NCBI GenBank assembly: GCA_963281155.1
Contig: CAUJLY010000004.1
Location: 2,356,001 to 2,420,000, forward strand
Source of the DNA: Rhabditophanes sp. KR3021
Taxonomy: Eukaryota > Nematoda > Chromadorea > Rhabditida > Alloionematidae
Direction of reading: 5' to 3'
DNA length: 64,000 nucleotides
Shown here: one piece after another, positions 35,251-48,500 of the stretch
How the letters are laid out: every line of letters starts with the position of its first letter
How positions within the stretch are numbered: the stretch's first letter is position 1
The notes under the pieces: model-generated
Database searches by the model: none
What the model saw: the letters and a program-made list of their open reading frames with translations, nothing else
What the model was told of the DNA's origin: nothing
Translations under genes and position numbers: made by a program

Positions 35251-37234
35251 ATGTCTAATCTTGGCACTGACAAAATCGGCATTCAATCCAAATATAATGG
35301 ACCCCATTTTGTTCATTCCGGAACTTTTGTTTTGGAGGATGGAAAATGCAAATCAGTTGACTCGGCAGATTCCGATTCCGGCTTTGAATCTCGTGAATCT
35401 ACACCCTCTAAACTTGATAAATTAAAGAAACGTCAAACTATGGATATATGTGGTTTAGGTAAGCCTTTAATCGGGCCAGCAATGCCGCCTTCAAGGATTC
35501 TAGCTGTTAGGAAGCGTCTATTGACTGCGGATATCGAAGACAAGTTAGATCAAGTTTCTTTAATGGTCTCAAGATCAACCATTTCAGAAGGAGCGGATAA
35601 AGATAAAGTTATATCTCCCGTAAGCTCTCCCCCTTCCAAAAAGGCAAACATACAAATAAGATTATCCAGACATGAAAAATGGAATAGAAGCTTCACCAAT
35701 TCTATATCTTCAATAAACCCAGATATGTCAAAATCAATTTATCCGACCTTTTCTTCGCTTGATTATACTCCTGAAAATTATGACATATTCAAATCTCAAG
35801 CAAAGATTGGGCAGTTTTTTAAAATTAGAAACTTGAGAAAAAGAACATTGTCTGAAAGAGCAGTCAAACAAGCTCAGTTTCCTGTAGTTGAAAAGAATAT
35901 CGTTAAAACTTCTTTCGAAGGATGTAAATTTATCAATGAAAATGTGGAGCGAGGAGTTGGTTTAACTAACAGGTCTAACTTTTGTTTTATGAACAGTGTT
36001 CTTCAGTGCATAGCTCATCTACCACAGTTGGCAAGGTTGATTGTTGATTACCATCAAAAAAAGCAGTGCCTTGTTACAATGAATAATAAGAAATGTTTTT
36101 GGTGTTGCCTCAAAAATCACATCATTCGAGCGATGACATTTAAAGATGCTTTTGAACCTAATCAACTGAAATACTTCTTAGAAAACATTTTTGGTCGTTC
36201 ATTCGAAGGAGATCAAGAAGATGCTCATGAATTTTTTTCTCTATTGTTAGATACTTTGGAAAAGGTTTATCCTTCGAGCAACTTAGTAGAAGGGAATCTA
36301 ACTTTATCGCAAGAACCTTCAAATCCAATCGAGCAAGTATTATCCGGAACAATGAGAAATGAAATTCATTGCCCGAATTGCCATTCAATGAAGGTCAATT
36401 ATGAAAGATACCGTGAGCTGAATATCAACTTGCCATCAATTATTTTAAAGAAAAATCAACATCCGACAATGACAATCACCAGACTTTTTGATGAATTTTT
36501 TGAACCTGAAGAATTAGATGGGTACAAATGTGAGGAATGCAAGACAACGGTTACGGCCATTAAAAAATCTATCCTGCTTAGAGCTCCTCATGTTCTCTTA
36601 ATTCAATTGAAGCGCTTTAATTTCTATGGAGTTAAAATAAGAACTTGCCTTAGTACAGAAATGGAAATTAATCTCCAACCTCATATGTACAATTCAAATA
36701 TTCCAATGAAGTACAAACTCCAGAGCTACATTGAGCATCACGGATCAAATATCGCTTACGGACATTACACTACTGTCTGTCGTGATGTAAAAGGAAATAG
36801 GTTTAACTTTTATGACGATCATTCCGTATGTTTGGTAGTATATTTATTAATATTAATTCATTTCTTTATAGGTATACGAATTAAATGATCGTGCAATGGA
36901 AAAAATGAACCCCTACGTGCTTATTTATACATTAATTTCTCCGAATGAAAGTAGTTTAGCAACTCCTGTAATTGGAACAAAAAGACCTAATGACAAGGTA
37001 ATAAAGAATCTCAAGGTAAAAATTCCTAGAATTGAATTTTTAACTACAACTCCCCCAATTCCTCAAAGTAACAACTCAACGAACAAGTGTGAGGAATCAA
37101 GTAAAGCAAATAAAGAATTCAAAAATTCGAAAAAACGTTACCGAAACCAAAGCAAAAGTTCGGATAGTTTGAATGGCCCTCATAAAAGAAATGATTTCAA
37201 AATAAGGAAAAAGTGTTTCAATCATAAGTATTAA
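35251..37234 (+). CDS. Ubiquitin-specific protease, USP36/USP42-like
   Basis: Exons 35251-36825 and 36872-37234 join in frame to 645 residues. A disordered N-terminus precedes the USP catalytic domain (about 230-545). The Cys box is GLTNRSNFCFMNSVLQC (Cys about residue 245), there is a QQ-like box EGDQEDAHEFFSLLL, zinc-type CPNC and CEEC pairs, and the His box is YGHYTTVCRD (His about 505) followed by FYDDHSV. The catalytic Cys and His are present, so it should be active in removing ubiquitin. The C-terminal tail is basic (KKRYRNQSK, HKRNDFK), like the nucleolar tail of USP36. The in-frame ORF extends upstream, but the ATG at 35251 fits the acceptor position. Confidence 0.9.
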
Positions 37235-37318
37235 TTCTCATGTATAAATCCGGTAAAATTATTTTTATAAATCAAAGACTGAACTATTTTTATTGTTATA
37301 CACTTTTCTTAAATAAAT

Positions 37319-38680
37319 TTAATTAGATGATGTCATCATTTGTCTAAATTTGTTATCGATGGCGGATAAGAAGTCTTCAGTGTAGAGATAAGTTCCTTCT
37401 TTGGCTCCAGCTGATCCATGAATACATATGGCTAAATCTTTTGTCATTTGACCAGATTCGATTGTTTCAATGCAGGCCTCCTCCATTGCTAAGGAAAATT
37501 TGGCTAAGTCTTCGTTGTTATCGAGCTTGGCTCGATGAGCAAGACCTCTACTCCATGCGAAAATTGATGCTACTGGATTAGTGGAAGTTTTGTTTCCTTT
37601 TTGATGTTCTCTGAAATGTCTAGTAACAGTTCCATGGGCAGCTTCAGATTCGAGTGTCTTCCCATCAGGAGCCAACAAAACCGATGTCATTAGACCTAAA
37701 GATCCGTACCCTTGAGCGACAATATCAGACTGAACATCTCCGTCGTAATTCTTACATGCCCATACTAAACCTCCAGAAGACTTAAGAGTTTGAGCTACCA
37801 TGTCATCAATCAAACGATGTTCGTACCAAATACCTTCGCTTTTAAATTGCTCAACATAACTTTCCTCGTAAATTTCGGCAAAAAGATCCTTAAAACGCCC
37901 ATCATATCTCTTTAAAATTGTATTCTTAGTTGACAAGTATAAAGGCCATTTCTTTTGCAAAGCATATTGGAATGAAGAGTGAGCAAAAGCTCTGATACTT
38001 TCATCACAGTTGTACATTCCCATCACAACACCACCATCTTTCTCGAAATTGTAAACTTTATGCAATTGGACATTTCCATTTGGCAAGGTAATTTGAAGCT
38101 CAAATTTGGAGCCTTTTGGAACTACTAAATCAGTTGCTTTATACTGATCTCCGAAGGCATGTCTTCCTATGACGATTGGCTTTGTCCATCCTGGAACTAA
38201 CTTTGGAATATTTTTGCAGATAATTGGTTCACGAAAAACGGTTCCTCCCAGTATATTTCTAATGGTTCCATTTGGTGAGAGCCACATCTTCTGAAGCTTG
38301 AATTCTTTTACTCTAAAATAAATATATATTAGGTGAATCATTTATTTTTGCACTTACCTTTCTTCATCAGGAGTAATTGTGGCACACTTAATTCCGACGT
38401 TGTATTTTTTGATGGCATTTGCAGCTTCGACTGTAACTTCATCATGCGTAGCATCTCTATTAGGAAGACCCAGATCGAAATACTTGATGTCGATGTCAAG
38501 ATAAGGTAAAATTAACTTATTCTTAATCTCACTCCAAATAATTCTTGTCATTTCATCTCCATCCAAGTCAACAACTGGGTTAGTAACCTTAATTTTTTGA
38601 AAGGCAGTTGAGGATCCAGATGTAACTAGAGTTCTAGCATTACTTGTGAGCAAAGTTTTGGAAAGAATGTTAAATTTCAT
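37319..38680 (-). CDS. NADP-dependent isocitrate dehydrogenase, probably mitochondrial
   Basis: Exons 38358-38680 and 37319-38312 join in frame to 438 residues. The first 25 residues are basic and hydroxylated without acids ([20 protein letters not shown]), typical of a mitochondrial presequence. The body matches eukaryotic [19 protein letters not shown], the substrate loop region, and the family signature [19 protein letters not shown]. It oxidatively decarboxylates isocitrate to 2-oxoglutarate, yielding NADPH. The position of the 45-nt intron preserves the frame (DEER|VKEF). Confidence 0.96.
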
Positions 38681-39059
38681 GATCCTATAAGAACAAAATT
38701 ACTAATGAGCAATTATAAAACAAATGGTGTGTATTATAGTCTCGACAAATCACTTATAATCTAATCGTAATCAATATGACAATTAAGAGATAGGTTATGC
38801 AAAATTATGAAGTAATCCAAAAAAGGTTGTTTCTACGTTTGGTGACTTTTTATTGTGATGATAGATTGGTTATACAAATATACTTTAGATCTAAATGATG
38901 CCTAATCATGATTTAGTACATATAATAGACAGTAAATCATAACTTATAAGATAATTAATCTTGTTTGTGATCATGCTTCAACAAATGTAGCTGAATATAC
39001 GTTCCTCCAATAGGATATGCCATATAAAAGCTGGACAATTCAGAAACAATCTTTTAAAA

Positions 39060-40092
39060 ATGAATAAGCAATGCATAAGGCTAATTTTTCCTGTATTATT
39101 GATATTAACTATATTAACGGTGATTATATGTTACGGGAAAATCAATCAGCAAAATGTAGACAGGAATAGTCGATCTTTGCTGCATGAAATGAATGAAAAA
39201 TCAGCACCACTAATTGTGCTTTATAATAGAGTAAGTTTTGTAATAAACGTAGAACCGATGATGTTATATTTTTTTGAAGATACCAAAGACAGGTTCAACA
39301 ACATTTACAAATGCTATCGCTTACGACATCGGTAAAGTGAATAACTTTTGGACGGTTCATTTAAATATGACTAAAAATAGATTTATGATGAATAGAATAG
39401 ATCAGGGAATATTCATTAACAATATTACCAAATGGAACGAACGATTGCCTGCTTTTTATCACGGACACTTTGCTTTTATGGATTTCACCAAATTCGGACA
39501 TCAAAACCCTGTGTATGTAAATATGATTAGAGAGCCATTAGAAAGATTGTTGTCGCACTATTACTTTTTAAGATATGGGGATGATTATAGGGTTGGTTTG
39601 AAAAGAAAACGTGCTGGGAATAATGAAACATTTGATGATTGTGTGATTAAAGGAAATAGAGACTGTGATTTTTCAAATCTATGGGTCCAAATACCTTATT
39701 TTTGTGGGTCATATTCATTTTGTGCAAAACCTGGAAATAAATATGCCCTAGAAATGGCAAAAAGAAACTATTTAGCCCATTACCTAGTTGTTGGAACAAC
39801 TGAAAAGATGGATAAACTAATAAGAATCTTGGATAAATTACTTCCTGCTTTCTTCAATGGAGCGTATGCTAATTATCAAAGCTTACCAAGCAATAAAAAG
39901 CATTTGAGAAATACATTGAGGAAAAGTAAACCTTCCGATGAAACTATGGCTATTGTAAAGGCCAACATTATCTATCAAATGGAAAGAGAATTTTATGACT
40001 TTGTTGATAGTGAGTTTGACTTTCTTTGGAAGAAAGTTATTGAGAATAGTGAATTTAAATTGAATCAGTTTCATTACGAAAAAATTAAATGA
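39060..40092 (+). CDS. Heparan sulfate 2-O-sulfotransferase
   Basis: Exons 39060-39230 and 39280-40092 join in frame (NR|IPKTGS) to 327 residues. This is a type II membrane protein with a short cytosolic tail and a TM anchor at about residues 8-25. The 5'-phosphosulfate loop is IPKTGSTTFTN, the catalytic His region is FYHGHFAFMDF, the 3'-phosphate region is NMIREPLERLLSHYYFLRYG, and DDYR is conserved. It transfers sulfate from PAPS to the 2-O position of uronic acids in heparan sulfate in the Golgi. Three N-glycosylation sequons (NMT, NIT, NET) are visible. Confidence 0.95.
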
Positions 40093-40642
40093 TTATTGAG
40101 CGTATTAAAATGTATAAAATAAATTATTTTTAAGGAATTATCTTTTTACAAAATGTCAGATATATTTAAATAACTAGAGTTGCAGTTAATATTGTATCTT
40201 AATTTACATGGATATTTAAGTTTTTACAAAAAGCAAAAAATGTTTGGCAATTCTTGATCTTCAAAGTCAAATTGGTTTTCATTTAAAGAATGATTTAAAA
40301 GCCAAATTAATATCGCATACAATCAGCAATGAATGAAAATTGAATCTTCAAACATCTTCCTACGATGCGTCATCGAACCAACGCCATCTCAGTTGACAAG
40401 TTTTAACTTGCTAACTTCGACAGGAGACTGTTCAATACACTTCTCTTTTTAGTTACTATAATGTGCACAAATAAGCATTTTGATTTTTCACCTTACCTTA
40501 TTATAAAACCCAATTAAATAGGCAGTTCCTGGAACACTAATAAACAAATTAACAATTTACGAAAACAAATAATTACGCTAACTCTACAAATATTATTTGG
40601 ACTCCTATACAAGCTTTTAAGTTATTTTTTCATTCACCATTT
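40093..40642. other. Intergenic region between sulfotransferase and chemoreceptor genes
   Basis: About 550 bases of AT-rich sequence with no supported gene. It holds the 3'UTR of the sulfotransferase and presumably the promoter of the chemoreceptor. Confidence 0.55.
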
Positions 40643-41665
40643 ATGGAAGTCCACCTTCACAACGTTATTTTCAGAGCCTTGGGATGGGCATCTTTCTCAA
40701 TAAATGCTATTTCAATAGTTGTTTTAATTTACTCAACACCAAAAGATATGTCTAATATATTAAAACCGATGATTTTGGGTAGAGTATTTGATAGTACTTT
40801 AGCAATGCTTTCAGGCGTTATAGTCAATGGATATTCTTTATTTCCTGTAAAAGGCATGGCATATTCGGGTCCGGTCATATATTTTCCAGAAATTATTTCA
40901 AATATATGTTTTTATATTTACGTCTGTTCACCCATCAGCATGATTCAATGTATAATATACCAATACTACGTAATATTTCGTACTATATGTGGGAAAAATT
41001 ATTCTACAACTGCTTTAAAATTCTTCAAATTAATTTCTCTATCACCTATCGTTATTATAGTTATGTGTGCTTATCCATTTTACTTAATGATGGTTCCTGA
41101 TAAAGAGTTTAGAGAATATGCTATTCATAATTATCCGGAAATTGGAGCTTATTTGCCACAATTCGATAGAGCATTTGGCTTCATAGAGCCTAATAGAGAT
41201 TTCGTGACTACATTTATAGCTATAAATTTGCTGGCACAAGCTTCGTTATGGATTGGCTTATTGTTTTTCTATGTTCACAAATCATTTTCAACTTTAAATA
41301 CACTTAGGAAGATGATGAGTACTTCTAAATACAGAAATTATCGCTCTACTTTAACTATTTTAGTGGCTCAAGCTTTAATTCCCCTAATTGTGTGTTTTAT
41401 TCCTGGTTTTTTAATAGCCTTTTCCTTTTTCTTTGGCCGCTTCTTCAATTTTGAAGTAGAAATGATTTTACATCAATTAGCCTGTGCCTGGATTCTCATA
41501 TACACATCAGGGACGCCAATATATTACATTTTCAAGTTCTATAAATTTCCTTATCAACTTAGTTGCCACAAGGCATCAAAAATTGTTGTCAACCCAACTA
41601 TTATAACTCAAGGTGGATCTAACAAAAAATCAGCTGTATCTGTTTTGCCTTTAACAAGACATTAA
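40643..41665 (+). CDS. Seven-transmembrane chemoreceptor, Srh/Str-superfamily-like
   Basis: A single-exon ORF of 340 residues with about seven hydrophobic helices. The pattern of an N-terminal helix followed by (F/Y)STPKDM, a Pro-rich second region, and a long third helix ending in a Tyr/Arg motif resembles the nematode Srh/Sri/Str receptors, which act in chemosensory neurons. The absence of introns is uncommon for C. elegans srh genes but fits other nematodes. No signal peptide is seen. The exact subfamily is uncertain. Confidence 0.72.
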   Translation: MEVHLHNVIFRALGWASFSINAISIVVLIYSTPKDMSNILKPMILGRVFDSTLAMLSGVIVNGYSLFPVKGMAYSGPVIYFPEIISNICFYIYVCSPISMIQCIIYQYYVIFRTICGKNYSTTALKFFKLISLSPIVIIVMCAYPFYLMMVPDKEFREYAIHNYPEIGAYLPQFDRAFGFIEPNRDFVTTFIAINLLAQASLWIGLLFFYVHKSFSTLNTLRKMMSTSKYRNYRSTLTILVAQALIPLIVCFIPGFLIAFSFFFGRFFNFEVEMILHQLACAWILIYTSGTPIYYIFKFYKFPYQLSCHKASKIVVNPTIITQGGSNKKSAVSVLPLTRH

Positions 41666-41903
41666 TAACCACGCAAATTAACTATTCTCACATCACCTTA
41701 ATAAACTTTTTATTTATCGAAGATATTTTATATTGTCAATATTTACAAACACTTCAGATTCACATCAATTTATTATTATTTAATTCACAAAACAAATTAT
41801 CAACAACAAAATGATATCTATAAGTTTTCCATACCAACACCATGGTACACTACAAAATGCTAGATCAAAAAAGTTTACGAGTTTGTAAACATATTGTTAT
41901 TTT

Positions 41904-42455
41904 TCAAGCACTCTCATTTTGTACTGTCTCTCCAACATTTATTTTAAATGATATTCCCATAAAAACTATTTGAGCTATTTGAGTAATAAAGCAAGTCCAT
42001 AAAAATACCGCCATTACAATAAATCTTCCGAAAAAGGCATAATAAGTAAAGTAATATCCTGAATATGTTGCAGTATAAACTGTTTCTATACATGCTGCGA
42101 CGATGATCATTAACACTGAAATTCCGTGAGCTTGAAGTTTCTAAAGAACAAGTTAATCGGTAACTATTATTCATACTACCTTTATTTTATTTTGTGTTCT
42201 CCATTCTAATTCACGTTGTGCTAAGTCGTGACTCACCAGATAAATATTGTAAATCATAACGATGAATATCAAGATTATCACAACTGTTTGCCAAAAAAAC
42301 CCGGGATAGACGATCATAATGTAAAATGAGCTTTCCTGAATAAAAAAGGTGGCAGCTATTTCAGCTGCAATCAGACATAATGTAATAATAGTCGTACAAA
42401 TAACATCTTTTGTGAATAGTTCTTGATATTGCTTAAGATCGAAATTAATCTGCAT
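41904..42455 (-). CDS. Four-TM membrane protein, paralogue A
   Basis: Exons 42180-42455 and 41904-42140 join in phase 0 to about 170 residues with four hydrophobic segments and short loops; no catalytic motif is seen. It is clearly related to the adjacent gene at 42836-43317: both have the same size order, the same four-helix layout, the motif FYI(M/L)(I/L)V, and an intron at the same place and phase just after helix 2 and a Lys-rich end. The function is unknown; such small tetraspan proteins are common in nematodes. Confidence 0.72.
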
Positions 42456-42835
42456 TCTTGTAATAAATATTTCTTTACACTAAATTTCGTAAAATGGTCA
42501 TTTGATGTAATGCTATCTTATCATGCAAGCCAGAGTTCTTCTTAGAATCTTAAAAAAAGCGACTCACAAATGGGTATCAGTAAGTCTGGGCTTTTACCTT
42601 CTTACTACTAAAAGCCACATAAAAGTGTACATAGTTGTAGCTTGTGTACACGCAATATCTCTACCATTTCATGTCGAAGATTAAAACAATAAATTAATTG
42701 ATAAATAATATGTTTTTAGGATATCATTTTATTAAAAATTATGATCATGAAGATAAAGGTGAATGTGATGATGATTAATCAAAGAGAGGAGCATTTGTTG
42801 ATGATGAATTTGATTGATCAAAAATATTTCCTTAA

Positions 42836-43317
42836 TTATCCTTTGAAAATAATAAAAAGTCCTTGAATAACATGTACCAAAAACATAATCCAAGCGCAAA
42901 TCATTATGAACACATATCGAATTCCAAAAATAGGATCCTTCGCATACAAATCTACATATCGTGATTCAACTACAGCCACGATAAGTATAAAAACTGTGAA
43001 TATTATGTGCGCGGCTAATGACTAAAATTAATAAATTAACAGCGTATAAATTTTATTAACCTTACCTTTAGTTTCGATTCACTCAAAACACTTTCAATGT
43101 CTTGAATTTGCGTAATAGTGCAATACAAGTTGTAAATGAAATCAAAGAACAATAGCAAAATAACAAGTGATGGCCAAAATTTACCACTCCACACTAGTAA
43201 AATATAAAAGTCTGCGTTTGTTGAAAAACATGTTGAAGCAATTAAACCAAGAAAGCCAAATATTATACTAATAATTGAGCAAATTCCATGAATAGACTTC
43301 AAATATTCACGACCCAT
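42836..43317 (-). CDS. Four-TM membrane protein, paralogue B
   Basis: Exons 43066-43317 and 42836-43021 join in phase 0 to 145 residues with four hydrophobic helices. It is a tandem diverged duplicate of the gene at 41904-42455, on the same strand and with the same intron position. The second exon is too short to stand out as an ORF, but its frame, the TTTTAG acceptor and the shared pattern (AAHIIFTVFILIVAVVESR against QAHGISVLMIIVAACIET) support it. Confidence 0.7.
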
Positions 43318-44183
43318 TTTACTTCTAATTAATTAAATTGATAGCGCAGGAAGTGAAATTTTAAATAAATATAAAAAGGTAACTAACTCTGTAAATAAAT
43401 ATTTAAATTAATCTTTAAAACAACCAATCCCCACAATAACTTTAAACAACTAACCCCAAAAAATGATTAAATCACATTGTAAAATTTAAAATGACACCGC
43501 AACTGATAACTATTTATTTTTACGTTACTCATCATCTGGTGGCCGTCCCGTGAATCAGGTCCTTTTTCCTCTATTCAAATTCTATATCAATACAAATATT
43601 ATATGTGCTTTGCTATATTATTTATAACTCCGATACTATTAACCGATGATAAAGGTATGCTTAGCAAAAAATATGTTACGGCTGTTTGTTCTCCGATATA
43701 AATAAATGCACATTAAATATGAGAAAAAATGTCTCTCTCAAATCAATCTTGCAAATATTGTTTAAATACAATACTAAGTATATACAATTTATCTGAGATT
43801 ATCAATTTAATTAAAAGGGACCAATGCATACTAATTAATAAACTTTAAAAGAACCTTTTAAAATTTTGCAATATTTAGTATGAATGAATGCTTAAATATG
43901 ATGTTAGAACCAATCAACGATTCTTATCATATAAATACTTTTTTTGCATTTGCTTTTGTGACCTTAAACTGTTATTTCTTATCATTATTCATCTCCTCCA
44001 AGGTTTTTGCAGTTTAGTCGTCAGAGAAAAAGTCTTAGAAAGAAGGTTCTTATCATTCTTGGAAAGTAGTTACTTACCACAACTACAGCACATAAAAATT
44101 CTTCTTCGTTTGCGTGCAGATACGAAGAATAGTTTGTGTTGTTTTTACTATTCTTTACCTCTCGTATAACGGAAATTCTATAG
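43318..44183. other. Divergent intergenic region
   Basis: About 870 bases between the four-TM gene (-) and the carrier gene (+). AT-rich, with no supported coding sequence or recognisable RNA. Confidence 0.5.
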
Positions 44184-45169
44184 ATGGTAGTTAGGAGCAA
44201 CACTAACAATGGTTCTACAGGTGGAGATCCTTATTTTTCCTACGTAAATAAAGAATTTTTGTATGGATCTGGAGCCGGATTGATAGAAACTATTATATTG
44301 TACCCCCAGAATAAGTTAATATTTAGGCAAGCTCTTCATGGCGTTAAAGTGAAAGAAGCTATCCTTCAGGTTAGTCCCTTATAAAGTTAAGCCTAATTTG
44401 ATTGATTTTAAGCTTAAAACAGAAGGAATTTCATTGCTCTATCGAGGCTTATTACCACCATTATTAATGAGGACATCAACAAGAGCATTGATGTTTGGTA
44501 TGAATGATACTTTCCAAAAAGTGTTAGGATGTTCTACGGGTTCTGATAACAAACAATGGACTTTTTGCCATGCTTCAGCAGCTTTTTTAGGTTTATTTTC
44601 CCAGAATTTGTATATCATTTAACAAATTTATTTCAGCTGGAACCACTGAAGCTATACTATGCCCATTGGAGCGAATACAAGTTTTGTTGCAAGCATCAGC
44701 TTATCATAAGAATTTCAAAAATACTCAACATGCTTTCAATTCTTTAAAAGTATATGGCTTTAAAGAATATTACCGTGGATTGTCAGTCATCATCTTCAGA
44801 AATGGGTTTTCCAATGCATTGTTTTTCGGCCTTAGAAGTCCTTTGAAAGAATTCTTAATTAATCCGGAAACAAAGCAGAAGAGTGCCTTATTAAATACTG
44901 GTGCAGATTTCGCATCCGGTGCTTTGCTAGGAACTTCCATCAGTACAATCTTTTTCCCAATCAACGTAATCAAGCATCGAATGCAAAGTGTCATAGGTGT
45001 GCCAAATTTAAATGTACTGCAAGTAGCCAAATTAGTATGGATAGAAAGAGATAGATCTATAAAACAATGTTTCAGAGGAGTCTACCTAAATTACACAAGA
45101 AGTTTATTCGGATGGGGAATAACTAATTCAATGTATGAAGTTTTGCATCGCTTCTTTGACAATCCTTAA
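44184..45169 (+). CDS. Mitochondrial carrier, SLC25A51/52-like (NAD+ transporter family)
   Basis: Exons 44184-44369, 44413-44590 and 44637-45169 join in frame to 298 residues. Three carrier repeats are visible with degenerate PX(D/E)XX(K/R) motifs: YPQNKLIFRQ, CPLERIQVLLQ and FPINVIKHRMQ. The sequence YRGLLPPLLMRTSTRALMFG and the EYYRGL..IIFRNGFSNALFFGLR block are characteristic of SLC25A51 (MCART1), which imports NAD+ across the inner mitochondrial membrane in animals. Six TM helices are expected. Substrate assignment is by family. Confidence 0.87.
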
Positions 45170-45515
45170 TTGCCATCGAATAGTAAGTGTCTCATTTTCG
45201 GGTCTTATCACTTGATCCAAAATATCATCTTTTAATAGTAAATTTAATAGGAATTAATAAAAAAGTTAGCGAAAATATCTTTCTTGTCAATTGTATAAAA
45301 GTTTTAACTTAAAATATGATCTTTTACATTTAACAAAGCAGTTAAGTTTAAATAATTTTGTTTATTAAAAAGCAGGTTGTAAAGTAAAAAATGGAATATG
45401 AATGAAATATATTCAGATATACATACAACATTATATTAACTGTATGTTTGAAGGAAAATATTAAAAATATACATATACTTTGGCAAGAGAACTATTATTT
45501 TGGAACTACTTCGTA

Positions 45516-48500
45516 TTAATTTGGAACTGGTGGTGGTGATATTTTGGGTCTTTGATATGGACTGGAAATTGAACATAATTTGTCGAAGGATTCTTTCGAA
45601 TTCGGAACACAGAATTCTTTGAAATCATGGCTTTCACGCATCTCAACTGTTGGATATAGGGTTAAGAAATTTATCGGAACCAATCCCTTTTGGTTGGTTG
45701 CTTTGTTTTCACACAACCACCAACATTCTTCTCCAACTGATTTGCTGAGAACCGTGAGACTATCTCCTTTTTTGAAAGTTAGTTCATCTTCTTCCATCGC
45801 ATCATAATCGTGAAAGGCAAACACTCTTTTTTCATTGACTAAGCCCATACACTTTCCGACTATCTCAAAATATATCTTACAGTCATCGTATTGCTCCTCT
45901 TCTGTTTCTAGTTTGTTGAAGGGTGTCTCAAAGTCTGAAATTGTTTTGGCATAAAGACACGCTCCATTTTCTATAAGAATCTTAGAAATCGGTAAGCTAT
46001 TGCACGAAGCCGCACAATGTAACGGAGTCCAGCCATCAGAGTCTTGCGCATTCACGTCTGCTTTCATCCCAATCAAATATTTGACAACTTCTAGGTATCC
46101 AGCACAAATAGCATTATGCAATGCTGTAATTCCTTCTTCATTCGGCTGAGACACTGATTTGACTAATAAGGCGTTTTCCATTACTGTTTCCAGTTGTCCT
46201 TCTAAAGCAGCATCAAAGAATAGAACCAATGGATCGAACCTAATTCGTCCCTTTTCCTTCCTTTCACCACTTTTCTTTAAAATACCTTTAATTTCATATT
46301 CAAAGTTTTCTGTGCTTTCTTCTTCATGTTCTTCTACACTTAATGGCGAAATAGAAGGTTCCGAATCATAGATATCAACAGATTTTAGGTTGGCTAATGA
46401 ATCGTCTGAAGCACAGGATGAACTTTCGGAACTAGCAATCGTCACACCGTGGTGTAGATTCATTTTTTTTGTCACCAAATCATCATCATTACTTTCTTTG
46501 TCCATAGAATTGTATTCTTCTACGAATGCTTCATCCGAACTTTCTCCAATTTCTTTCTGTTTTGCTGTTTCTGCTATTGTGTCACTAACATGCCCGCTTT
46601 CTTGGCTAAGGGATCTACAAGGTTCGATTGTTTTCTTGATGTCTTTAGACAGCACAGACTCTGCAAACGAAATATGCGTCCGGCCCTTCCTTTGCTCTTC
46701 AACTAATAGTCGTCGAATATTGTCACTTTCCGAATCTCCCGGCCCTTGTTCTGCTTGGACTAATGATCGCCTCTTTGCAGCTTTCAGGGTATCACTTCTG
46801 ATCAAAAGTTGATCTGTCTTGTAAGTAGAAGCTGCCGTCGTTCTTGTATTATCTTCTATTCCAGAAGAGGAAGATGCGTCTGAAGCGAAGGAGTCGTAAT
46901 TTTTGCACAATATCTTCTTGTCAGTACCTTGTTGATCTTTGTTCAGTGATGCTCGTTTCAAACGATAATCTATGTGATTGATTATCCCTCCAGAATGATA
47001 GTTGTATGAAGGCGGAGGCTTTACTAGGTTCTTCGTTGGGTTTTCAACTAATCTACTATTAACATTGAATGGTTCGATAGATGCTTGTGGTCGAAATGTT
47101 GCTGAACAAGAATAACTATTCTTGTTAGGTAAGCTAGTTGTAGTATTTATATTAGGAATGACAGATGAAGATCTAAATGTAGAGTTTTCCTTGATGCCGC
47201 TCCCACCGTTAATTTTCCTCTGTTGTGCAATTGCTAGTGAGGCTGCGTTAGCACGAGACTGATACAATTGTTCTAGCTAAAATAAAAGACACAATGTTAA
47301 TATACTAAAAAGGCAAATACTAAAAGCTAGCGGCACTTCCTTTAAAAAATGAAAATAAAACTAAACATACTCTTTTCTTTAAATAGTCTGCCTTATTTAC
47401 GGCTTCTCTTAAATTCTGGCCACACATTTCGGCCTCCAATTTTAGACTACTTAGTTGTTGACGTTGATGTTCATTGAACTCATCAGTAGCAGAAAGGCTT
47501 TTCTTCATACCGACCATTTGGCGTAAGTCTTTTTCACCTCGTGCCACTTCTCCTTTTATTTTGTCCCGGTGAATGAAAATTTGAGAATTAGGATCCCTCC
47601 TAAAACCGTGCTTAGGTGGCATCCCGAGTAGAATTCTTTTTTCCTTAATATCTCCCACATCAGTATTCATTTTAAGTGATGGTAGCGCACTATTACTTGT
47701 TTGACTTCTATCTTGGTACCCAAATGTCGTTGGTGGAAACTAAAATGAGAATAAAATGGTCAACTAATAATCTATTAAAATATAATACCACATATAATAA
47801 TAAAGATATAGGTAAATAAACAAGAAAGAATTTAAACTCTTAATAATACTAAAGATAGACACAACTGTCAATCGTCTGTACATATTTATTCATCTATACA
47901 TTTATACATTTTGTTCGTTCTATTCTTTCGACAAATTATCAAAACATAATTAAAGTTATACATATACAAATAAATTATATATCACAATCACTTCTATTCC
48001 GACCGTTTCATTAAAGAAGAAGACGGAGAATGTTTTGTAATATACTAATAATTGTATACACTAAAATTGTAATGAATCAAAATAAATTCAAAGAAAGAGT
48101 AGTATGATATGAGGTGAGTAATAACCATTGCCCCACTTTTGATTTTGACAAAAGGAACGTCTTTCCACATATGTGGCTTAAAGAGATACCCTGACAATTC
48201 AAAAGTACCCATATACAAGTAAACCTTATATCATCATGCTAGATCTCATTTTTAAATCAAGTATATTTTTATGGGCAAGGAAATTGATTTGAAATTTGTG
48301 TATCTCAAATTTAAATCTCTACTAATGCTTGATCGAAAAGGTTGCACCTTCCGAAAGGTATTTTTGAAACAGTAAATTGGTCGCTCAAATTTACATAAAA
48401 TCAAGTAAAGTCACCAAAATACTTAAAATAACACTTGACAGGTACACTATTGACTGTCTTTGGTAAATCATCGTTTGGTGGCAATAAAGGCAGGTAAAAA

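Noticed and set aside
1..45169. Operon organisation of neighbouring genes
   Set aside because: Same-strand neighbours are separated by several hundred bases or by opposite-strand genes; no run of closely spaced (about 100 nt) same-strand genes was found.
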